A stretch of 7,893 bases of DNA from Chloroflexota bacterium. Lineage in GTDB: Bacteria > Chloroflexota > Anaerolineae > Anaerolineales > UBA4823. Location: the NCBI GenBank assembly GCA_030669775.1, contig DAOVCZ010000081.1:1-7893 (forward strand), read 5' to 3'. How positions within the stretch are numbered: the stretch's first letter is position 1; each line of letters opens with the position of its first letter. This document shows positions 1-5,604 of this stretch, piece after piece. The translations under genes were made by a program, and so were the position numbers. The notes below the pieces were generated by a model. It was given only the letters and a program-made list of their open reading frames with translations, was not told where the DNA came from and did no database searches.

Positions 1-294
1 TAAACCGATATTGGATGAAAGGAACAAATCCCCGCTAATTACCAACTAATTTCTTGTCTGATTTCATTATATCCAGAATTTAGAAAAAAGCAATTGGCTG
101 TTTTTTGTCTATCACATTCCTGAGGGAATTATATTTAATGACACATAGATAAACAATAACGGAAAATTCACTTACAACCGGAATGAAATCTCTAATATGT
201 ATAACCCCGGTTCAATACTTGCACCTGCTGAAAAGTAATACAATTGCTTGGATTTACAGGTAAAATTGGTGTGTACTTAATAGGAGGACCAGAT
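1..294. other. AT-rich upstream region without a supported gene
   Basis: No open frame here has a convincing start, ribosome binding site or recognisable product. The region is AT-rich and ends in the leader of the small pilin gene, so it probably contains the promoter of the plus-strand block. Candidate hexamers are TTACAA at 172-177 with TAATAT at 193-198 (15-nt spacing, short of ideal) and TTGCAC at 219-224 with TACAAT at 239-244 (14 nt, too short). Neither is good enough to call. A short inverted repeat, AACCGG at 176-181 and CCGGTT at 207-212, flanks the first -10 candidate; six base pairs this far apart may be chance. Confidence 0.4.
282..287 (+). promoter_or_regulatory. Strong Shine-Dalgarno site of the pilin-like gene
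   Basis: A perfect AGGAGG lies 7 nt before the ATG at 295. It decides the start: the longer frame from a TTG at 244 would place this site inside the coding sequence and add 17 residues that do not belong to a prepilin leader. It is the strongest ribosome binding site in the window. Most downstream genes in the block have none that is recognisable. Confidence 0.85.
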
Positions 295-441
295 ATGAAT
301 ACTTCCGATAGAGAGCAAGGGCAGAGCTTATTAGAATATGCATTGATCTTGATCCTGGTAGCAATAATTGTGATTATTGTGATTTATTTATTTGGTCCTT
401 ATATTGGCAATCTTTACAGCAACATCATTCAAAGCATTTAA
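295..441 (+). CDS. Flp-like type IVb prepilin, 48 aa
   Basis: This encodes a small secreted or membrane-anchored pilin-like protein of the Flp/Fap type. The leader is short and polar (residues 1-9, ending in Gly9). It is followed by QSLLEY, which puts Glu at +5 and Tyr at +6 of the predicted mature protein, the signature of Flp prepilins cut by a TadV/PilD-type prepilin peptidase. Residues 16-33 form one hydrophobic helix, and a short polar tail (34-48) ends the protein. The mature form would be about 39 residues, at the short end of the family. No other tad pilus gene (ATPase, TadB/C, peptidase) is in the window. The stop codon lies only 5 nt before the phosphoglycosyl transferase start, so the two are probably cotranscribed and may be translationally coupled. 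It could also be a small membrane protein that merely shares the prepilin signature. Start chosen from the AGGAGG site. Confidence 0.8.
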   Translation: MNTSDREQGQSLLEYALILILVAIIVIIVIYLFGPYIGNLYSNIIQSI

Positions 442-446
442 TACAA

Positions 447-1106
447 ATGACGTTCCTACCGGATGATGTCCCACTAAATAAACGGGTATTTGACCTGCTG
501 GTGTCCACCTTCGGTTTACTTATCTTATCCCCGTTGTTATTAATCATTGCGCTTGCGATAATGCTATTTAATGGTCTGCCAATTCTATTTCGCCAGCTGC
601 GACCAGGATACCAAGGCAGACCTTTTATCATCTACAAATTTAGGACGATGACCGATGAGTTCGACTTCCAAGGCAGACAACTCCCCGATGAAAATCGATT
701 GAAGAGGTTTGGGAAATTCTTGCGGGCAACCAGTCTGGATGAATTACCCGAATTGGTCAATATTTTCAAAGGTGATATGAGCCTGGTTGGTCCACGACCT
801 CTATTAATGCAGTATTTAACACGCTATACTCCTGAACAAGCCCGGCGTCACGATGTCCTCCCAGGAATTACAGGTTGGGCACAAATTAATGGGCGCAACG
901 CCATCACCTGGGAGGATAAATTCAGGCATGATGTCTGGTACGTTGACCATTGGAATTTCTGGTTAGATATGAAAATCATTGCTGAGACGATTTGGAAGGT
1001 CTTAAAACGCGAAGGAGTCAACGAGCCAGGTCGCATTTCAGCGGGAGAATTCATGGGTACAGAAAAAAGCAACGGACTCCATGCGCAAGATACATTAGAA
1101 AATTAG
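447..1106 (+). CDS. PglC-type monotopic phosphoglycosyl transferase (bacterial sugar transferase family)
   Basis: This transfers a sugar 1-phosphate from a UDP-sugar to undecaprenyl phosphate on the cytoplasmic face of the membrane, the first membrane step of glycan assembly. The protein is 219 aa, the size of the small PglC-like enzymes rather than the long WcaJ/WbaP forms with extra membrane segments. Residues about 14-41 form the hydrophobic re-entrant helix with its Ser28-Pro29 break. KFRTM (64-68), the catalytic Asp98-Glu99 dyad in SLDELPEL, and SLVGPRP (112-118) are the family's conserved motifs, and PGITGWAQINGR follows as expected. The ATG at 447 has no clear ribosome binding site, so it may depend on translation of the pilin-like gene 5 nt upstream. 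With an acyltransferase and an aminotransferase downstream, the likely substrate is an N-acylated amino-sugar nucleotide of bacillosamine type. The exact sugar cannot be read from the sequence. Confidence 0.93.
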   Translation: MTFLPDDVPLNKRVFDLLVSTFGLLILSPLLLIIALAIMLFNGLPILFRQLRPGYQGRPFIIYKFRTMTDEFDFQGRQLPDENRLKRFGKFLRATSLDELPELVNIFKGDMSLVGPRPLLMQYLTRYTPEQARRHDVLPGITGWAQINGRNAITWEDKFRHDVWYVDHWNFWLDMKIIAETIWKVLKREGVNEPGRISAGEFMGTEKSNGLHAQDTLEN

Positions 1107-1134
1107 CGATTAGCAACAAATCAATTGAATCTAA

Positions 1135-2058
1135 ATGTCAAATAACTCCAAATCAGATTCGGACCAAATCTCAAAGGTTGAGTTGGCAGATTTATACCGC
1201 TCAATGCTCCGCATTCGGCGTTTTGAAGAGACCGTTTTGGGTGAATTTTCGCGCGGATACTTTTTTGGAACAACCCACACTTACATTGGTCAAGAAGCTA
1301 ATGCGGTTGGTGTATTGCGGAATATTGCTCCAGAGGATATCGTGGTTAGCAATCACCGCAGTCATGGCCATTTTCTTGCTTACGGTGGAGACATGCGCGC
1401 CTTATTTGCTGAGTTAATGGGCAAATCCACAGGCGTCTGTGGAGGCAGAGGGGGTTCACAACACCTGTACTGGAAGAATTTTTACTCTAATGGCGTCTTA
1501 GGCGGCACCTCACCCATCGGCACTGGGATAGCTCTGGCAGAGAAATTCAACCAACGGGATACTGTCACGATCACCTTTCTCGGGGATGGTGCTCTCGGTG
1601 AGGGCGTCGTTTATGAATCCCTAAACATGGCATCCTTATGGTCAGCACCGGTCCTTTTCGTTCTTGAGAATAACCATATTGCGCAAACCACACCTGCCGA
1701 ACTCAACTTGGCAGGGAGTATAGTCAATCGGTTCAATGCATTTGGTATTGATTCTGAGGCGCTCGACACCAGCGATGTCCTTGTGATCCAGTCATCTGCG
1801 GTTCGTGCAATCTCTGAAGTCCGAAAGAAATCCTCACCACAGGCACTCATCCTCAACACCTACCGCTTTGGACCGCATTCAAAAGGTGATGACACCAGAC
1901 AAGAGAAAGAAATCCTCGAACTTCGAAAAACCCGTGATCCGATCTCAATCCTGGCAGAACGTCTCGATCCAGATCAAATCAACCCTATTGAAGAAGAAGT
2001 TGACGACGAAGTAAAGCAGGCCTTTCAGAAGGCAGAATCCGATCCCATCCCAAATTGA
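1135..2058 (+). CDS. 2-oxoacid dehydrogenase E1 alpha subunit (thiamine diphosphate-dependent)
   Basis: This is the alpha half of a heterotetrameric E1 that decarboxylates a 2-oxoacid and, with E1 beta, acylates a lipoyl domain. At 307 aa it is slightly shorter than most PDH or acetoin dehydrogenase E1 alpha proteins. Family landmarks in order: HTYIGQEA (48-55), HRSHGH (74-79) with the active-site His77, GGRGGSQHL (103-111), the ThDP/Mg motif beginning GDGALGEG (150-157) and closing at Asn179-Asn180, and the flexible loop YRFGPHSKGDD (243-253) with His248, which orders over the cofactor in relatives. After the motif it reads ENNHIAQTTP, where the usual enzymes have an aromatic residue two positions after ENN. 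This suggests a distinct subfamily with a possibly different substrate. The substrate (pyruvate, 2-oxobutyrate, branched-chain or other) is not determinable here. The start is an ATG with no evident ribosome binding site, 28 nt after the phosphoglycosyl transferase. Confidence 0.93.
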   Translation: MSNNSKSDSDQISKVELADLYRSMLRIRRFEETVLGEFSRGYFFGTTHTYIGQEANAVGVLRNIAPEDIVVSNHRSHGHFLAYGGDMRALFAELMGKSTGVCGGRGGSQHLYWKNFYSNGVLGGTSPIGTGIALAEKFNQRDTVTITFLGDGALGEGVVYESLNMASLWSAPVLFVLENNHIAQTTPAELNLAGSIVNRFNAFGIDSEALDTSDVLVIQSSAVRAISEVRKKSSPQALILNTYRFGPHSKGDDTRQEKEILELRKTRDPISILAERLDPDQINPIEEEVDDEVKQAFQKAESDPIPN

Positions 2059-2108
2059 ACCATCTTAGATAATAAAAGATGTGCGATCTTATCCTAACGT
2101 GATTGATA

Positions 2109-3122
2109 ATGCAAACTGTCCTTGAATCCCTCAATCAAGCCCTCCATACAGCTTTAGCGTCCGATGAACGCGTTTATGTCCTGGGTGAAGATATCCTAGA
2201 TCCTTATGGCGGGGCTTTTAAAGTCACCCGAGGATTATCAACTGCATTTCCAGATCGCACGATGACGACACCAATCTCCGAAGCGGGGATTTTCGGGGTG
2301 GCAACAGGTATGGCTCTGCGTGGATTACGTCCAGTGGTGGAGATCATGTTTGGTGATTTCATCACCTTGATAGCTGACCAGGTGATCAACCATGCTGCCA
2401 AATTTCGCTATATGTACAACGAACAGCTGAGCGTACCCGTCGTAATGCGGGTTCCGATGGGTGGTCGCAGAGGTTATGGACCGACGCACAGCCAAACCCT
2501 GGAAAAAATCTTCCTTGGCATCCCGGGCATACGGATTTTAGCCCCTTGCTCTCTAAAGGATCCGGGGAAGCTTTTGCTCCACGCGATATTACATGACGAC
2601 GATCCAGTTCTGTTCATCGAAAACAAGATTCTTTATTCAAGACCTGTCCTGAGCCATGAAGAGGATAATGATTTTAAAATAACCACAAGCGACTCCCAAA
2701 ACCAGAGCGATTATGCACCTGCATTCCACCTCAGCATTCGAGAAGCGCCTAGTCCCAGTTTGACAATTGCCACTTATGGATATATGGTTGATCTCTGCCG
2801 TCAGGCGGTGTTGCAGCTGGCATATGAAGATGAAATTTTCATCGATTTGGTCGTCTTAACCCAACTCTCCCCCTTTAATATCGAACCGATCATAAACTCG
2901 GTTCACAGAACCCACCACTTGTTGGTCGTCGAAGAAGGGACGTGCACCCTGGGTTGGGGAGCTGAGGTTTTGGCAAGGAGCGTCGAGAACTTGGGAAAGG
3001 AGATTTACAAAGCCGCTCGGGTAGCGAGTCTGGATGTGGCCATCCCTGCCTCTGGACCTTTAGAAAGTGCCGTACTACCCGATATTGATGATATCATCCA
3101 GGCTGCAAAAAAGATGGTATAA
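2109..3122 (+). CDS. 2-oxoacid dehydrogenase E1 beta subunit (transketolase-like)
   Basis: This is the beta half of the E1 enzyme, pairing with the alpha subunit encoded 50 nt upstream; the ThDP sites form at the alpha/beta interface. It is 337 aa from the ATG at 2109, the usual length. GEDILDPYGGAFKVT (26-40), TPISEAGIFG (54-63) with Glu58, the residue that activates the thiamine aminopyrimidine, DQVINHAAK (90-98) and GPTHSQTLE (124-132) with active-site His127 all match E1 beta proteins. The C-terminal transketolase half (about 205-337) is complete and includes VVEEGTCTLGWGAE. A TTG two codons upstream also opens the frame, but the ATG is the better start. There is no Shine-Dalgarno site; two weak, mutually exclusive hairpins lie in the gap before it. 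All catalytic residues are intact, so the E1 is expected to be active. Confidence 0.93.
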   Translation: MQTVLESLNQALHTALASDERVYVLGEDILDPYGGAFKVTRGLSTAFPDRTMTTPISEAGIFGVATGMALRGLRPVVEIMFGDFITLIADQVINHAAKFRYMYNEQLSVPVVMRVPMGGRRGYGPTHSQTLEKIFLGIPGIRILAPCSLKDPGKLLLHAILHDDDPVLFIENKILYSRPVLSHEEDNDFKITTSDSQNQSDYAPAFHLSIREAPSPSLTIATYGYMVDLCRQAVLQLAYEDEIFIDLVVLTQLSPFNIEPIINSVHRTHHLLVVEEGTCTLGWGAEVLARSVENLGKEIYKAARVASLDVAIPASGPLESAVLPDIDDIIQAAKKMV

Positions 3123-3162
3123 ATAATGGCTTTGAAATCTACGCAATACTTTGTGTAAATCA

Positions 3163-4281
3163 ATGGATTCATCTGCCCTTCCTGTTAGCATTCCACTTTT
3201 AAACCCGAACGAACCAGAAGCGAGGATCGTATCTTTAGCTGTCGAAGAGGGGCAATTTATTCATGCTGGTGAGGTTTTGTGCACCCTTGAAACAACGAAA
3301 TCGACTGCTGAGGTGATCGCCGAGAGCGATGGGTTCGTGATAGGATTGAATTTTACTAAGGGGGACACGGTTCAAGCAGGCGTACAATTATGTTTTCTCG
3401 CAAAAACCAAGGATTGGCAGCCAGAAGTTGTCGAATTAAGTGGTACTCCCAGGAATGATAAAAGCAGTGCTGAGGGTATAGAGACAGAAATTCCGGTGGG
3501 ATTACGCATCTCCCAACCTGCATTAAATCTGGCTAAATCGAATAATCTAGACTTGAGTAAATTACCTGTAGGACCTTTGGTGACTGAGAACCTAGTCCGG
3601 GATTATCTAGATGAATCAAAATTGAAGGTCATGGAATTTAATTTTAACCCAGCCGAGATCATCGTTTATGGTGGAGGTGGGCATGGAAAATCTGTGATTG
3701 ATACGATTCGTGCTCAGGGAACTTATCAAATTCATGGGATCGTGGATGATGGCTTGAAACCTGGAACTTTAGTGATAGGGATACCTGTGCTGGGAAGCAG
3801 CGAAATATTGCCAGATTTGCACGCTCAAGGGATCAGGCAAGCCGTTAATGCTGTGGGTGGCATCGGAGACATCTCCAGCCGCATCAAAATATTCCAGCTG
3901 CTCGCAGAACAAGGATTTGTTTGCCCGGCAGTGATCCATCCTTCTGCTGTGATAGAAGGCAGTGCAGTGATCTCCCCGGGAGTTCAGGTATTCCCTCATG
4001 CCTACTTAGGCAGCGACGTCAACCTAGGATTTGGAGTGATTGTCAACACCGGGGCAGTAGTCTCTCATGATTGCAGGCTGGATGATTATGCTAATGTATC
4101 TCCAGGTGCCCTATTAGCTGGTGGTGTAAGAATAGGTAAGGGCTCTCTCATAGGAATGGGTGTGACGATAAATTTGGGGGTCACAATTGGAGAAAATGCC
4201 CGGTTAGGGAACAGCGCCACAATAAAGACAAATGTAGCTGACAACACCATTGTCAGAGCCGGGATGATTTGGCCTGATTAA
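3163..4281 (+). CDS. Lipoyl domain / subunit-binding segment / PglD-NeuD-type acyltransferase fusion
   Basis: This 372-aa protein has an unusual architecture. Residues 5-81 form a lipoyl domain with the lipoylation site ETTKST, Lys46 being the predicted lipoyl-lysine, and the matching half-repeat around GLNFTKGDTV (61-70). A linker (82-112) leads to residues 114-150, which resemble the E1/E3-binding domain of E2 proteins (ISQPALNLAKSNNLDLSKL) but lack its GTGxxGR core. From 164 on it is a sugar O/N-acyltransferase of the PglD/NeuD family: a nucleotide-sugar-binding Rossmann part starting IIVYGGGGHGKS (166-177) and a left-handed beta helix from about 258, with catalytic-type His302-Asp303. There is no E2 CoA-acyltransferase domain. 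It follows E1 alpha and E1 beta and precedes the aminotransferase, so it may accept the acyl group from E1 on Lys46 and place it on a 4-amino sugar. Start: ATG 3163; a TTG at 3151 is also in frame but less likely. The domain calls are firm, the reaction is inferred. Confidence 0.92.
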   Translation: MDSSALPVSIPLLNPNEPEARIVSLAVEEGQFIHAGEVLCTLETTKSTAEVIAESDGFVIGLNFTKGDTVQAGVQLCFLAKTKDWQPEVVELSGTPRNDKSSAEGIETEIPVGLRISQPALNLAKSNNLDLSKLPVGPLVTENLVRDYLDESKLKVMEFNFNPAEIIVYGGGGHGKSVIDTIRAQGTYQIHGIVDDGLKPGTLVIGIPVLGSSEILPDLHAQGIRQAVNAVGGIGDISSRIKIFQLLAEQGFVCPAVIHPSAVIEGSAVISPGVQVFPHAYLGSDVNLGFGVIVNTGAVVSHDCRLDDYANVSPGALLAGGVRIGKGSLIGMGVTINLGVTIGENARLGNSATIKTNVADNTIVRAGMIWPD

Positions 4282-4320
4282 TTTGAGATCAATCAGTCTC
4301 CAAATCCCCCAAACTTGGAG
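4274..4320 (+). promoter_or_regulatory. Two back-to-back RNA hairpins covering the aminotransferase ribosome binding site
   Basis: CTGATT at 4274-4279 pairs with AATCAG at 4291-4296, and CTCCAA at 4298-4303 pairs with TTGGAG at 4315-4320. Each stem is six perfect base pairs with an 11-nt loop, and one nucleotide separates them. The first contains the stop codon of the acyltransferase gene. The second contains GGAG (4317-4320), the Shine-Dalgarno candidate for the GTG at 4327. There is no U-run, so this is not an intrinsic terminator. It may tie aminotransferase translation to ribosomes finishing the upstream gene. The stems are short, so chance is possible. Confidence 0.35.
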
Positions 4321-4326
4321 CAATTT

Positions 4327-5514
4327 GTGAATAAAAAGATTCAGATTCCAATGTCATCTCCGGACATTACCGATGCTGAAAGGGAGGCTGTCGCCGAAGT
4401 GCTGCAATCCCCAAATTTGAGCATGGGATCACGAATTCAAAAATTTGAAGCTGTCTTCCAGGATTATGTGGGGATAAAACACGCGATTGGCGTCAGTTCT
4501 GGAACTGCTGGATTGCATTTGTGCGTGCGTGCAGCAGGCATTGATCAAGGGGATTTAGTGATCACAACCCCGTTCTCATTTGTCGCTTCCAGCAATGTAA
4601 TCTTGTTTGAACGCGCAATACCAATCTTCGTCGACATTGATCCAATTTCAGGCAATATTGATCCACAATTGGTCGCAAAGGTAGTAAAAGATTTATTTAA
4701 AGGAGGAGCAGCTCAAGACAGATGGTACCCGCGTAGAGGAGCGGAAGATGGAAAGCAATTGAAGGCGATTTTACCTGTCGATGTTTTTGGCCAACCAGCA
4801 GATATGGATCCGATATGCAAAATAGCTGAGGAATACGGTTTGAAAGTGATCGAGGATTCCTGTGAAGCACTGGGCGCTGAATACAAAGGGCGAAAAGCCG
4901 GCACACTTGGAGATCTCGGGGTATTTGCTTTTTATCCAAACAAGCAAATGACCACCGGAGAGGGAGCCGTGATCATCACAGACGATGATCAGGCTGCGGA
5001 CATGATGCGTGCATTGAGAAACCAAGGTCGCTCCCCAGGAGATACATGGTTGCAGCACACACACCTGGGATACAACTACCGGTTAGATGAAATGAGTGCC
5101 GCACTTGGAGAAGTACAAGCATCTCGGCTCGACAGCATGATCGACAAAAGGACGAAAGTGGCTTCCTGGTATTCAGAAAAATTGGCGAGAATTCCCGGTA
5201 TCGAGGTACCTTCTGTCGCGACACACACAACTCGGATGAGCTGGTTCGTTTATGTTATTCGATTTTCAAAAGAATTAGATCGAGATGATATTGCCCAGAA
5301 ATTAGGAAAACTCGGGGTACCCGCGCGACCGTATTTCATCCCCATCCATCAACAACCTTATATGGTAACTCGCTTTGGCTACCAGGCTGGGGATTTCCCG
5401 ATCACAGAAGACCTCGGCAAACGAAGTTTGGCGATTCCGTTTTCGAGTGTCATGACTGAAGAGCAGGTAGACTATGTTTGCCAATCTATAGGGGATGTGA
5501 TTGAGAATTTATAA
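4327..5514 (+). CDS. PLP-dependent nucleotide-sugar aminotransferase (DegT/DnrJ/EryC1/StrS family, PglE-like)
   Basis: This aminates a 4-keto (or 3-keto) nucleotide sugar using glutamate and PLP, giving the amino sugar that the upstream acyltransferase would acylate. Visible family features are SSGTAGLHL (57-65) for phosphate binding, TTPFSFVASSN (80-90), VIEDSCEALGA (174-184) with Asp177 for the PLP ring nitrogen, and FAFYPNKQMTTGEGA (200-214) with Lys206 as the PLP Schiff-base lysine. NYRLDEMSAALG follows in the C-terminal part. A basic stretch around 125-143, with RWYPRRG at 132-138, extends the loop before LKAILPVDVFGQPADM. I place the start at GTG 4327, 6 nt after GGAG, giving 395 aa; the frame also opens at a TTG at 4315, inside the hairpin that holds that site. 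The sugar position and identity are not resolved. The dehydratase that would supply the keto sugar is not in the window. Confidence 0.92.
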   Translation: MNKKIQIPMSSPDITDAEREAVAEVLQSPNLSMGSRIQKFEAVFQDYVGIKHAIGVSSGTAGLHLCVRAAGIDQGDLVITTPFSFVASSNVILFERAIPIFVDIDPISGNIDPQLVAKVVKDLFKGGAAQDRWYPRRGAEDGKQLKAILPVDVFGQPADMDPICKIAEEYGLKVIEDSCEALGAEYKGRKAGTLGDLGVFAFYPNKQMTTGEGAVIITDDDQAADMMRALRNQGRSPGDTWLQHTHLGYNYRLDEMSAALGEVQASRLDSMIDKRTKVASWYSEKLARIPGIEVPSVATHTTRMSWFVYVIRFSKELDRDDIAQKLGKLGVPARPYFIPIHQQPYMVTRFGYQAGDFPITEDLGKRSLAIPFSSVMTEEQVDYVCQSIGDVIENL

Positions 5515-5581
5515 GAAAATTTTCTCCCACAGTATTTTCAATCAAGTACTAGTAGAATTAACCACGAGTTTTATTATTCTT

Positions 5582-5593
5582 CATAATTTGGAG
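5582..5593 (+). promoter_or_regulatory. Possible -10 box and ribosome binding site of the prenyltransferase gene
   Basis: CATAAT at 5582-5587 differs from the consensus -10 by one base, and TTAACC at 5558-5563 is a weak -35 at an 18-nt spacing. GGAG at 5590-5593 lies 11 nt before the ATG at 5605. If this promoter is real, the transcript would begin very close to the start codon. The 90-nt gap after the aminotransferase makes a separate promoter plausible, but the -35 match is poor. Confidence 0.2.
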
Positions 5594-5604
5594 TTGAATT
5601 CAGA

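Noticed and set aside
244..294. Longer start (TTG at 244) for the pilin-like gene
   Set aside because: The AGGAGG at 282-287 sits 7 nt before the ATG at 295, and the shorter protein has a normal prepilin leader.
609..680. Repeated CCAAGGCAGA in the sugar transferase gene
   Set aside because: Two copies of a ten-base word in different codon contexts within a coding region; no further repeat structure.
992..1417. Open frame of 141 codons overlapping the sugar transferase end and E1 alpha start
   Set aside because: It lies in another frame across two clearly identified genes and encodes nothing recognisable.
1135..3122. E1 genes as part of an ordinary pyruvate dehydrogenase or acetoin operon
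   Set aside because: No E2 catalytic domain, E3 or acetoin genes are present; the lipoyl domain is fused to a sugar acyltransferase and the flanking genes are sugar genes. The possibility that E1 also serves central metabolism is not excluded.
3163..3405. N-terminal domain as a biotin carrier rather than a lipoyl domain
   Set aside because: The modified-lysine motif reads ETTKST, not the AMKM-type motif of biotin carriers, and E1 genes are adjacent.
4697..5230. Several minus-strand open frames opposite the aminotransferase gene
   Set aside because: The aminotransferase is intact with all its motifs; the opposite-strand products resemble no family and have no ribosome binding sites.
5514..5525. 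AGAAAATTTTCT palindrome right after the aminotransferase stop as a terminator
   Set aside because: It is a loopless AT-rich palindrome without GC pairs or a following T-run; a weak protein-binding site is possible but unsupported.
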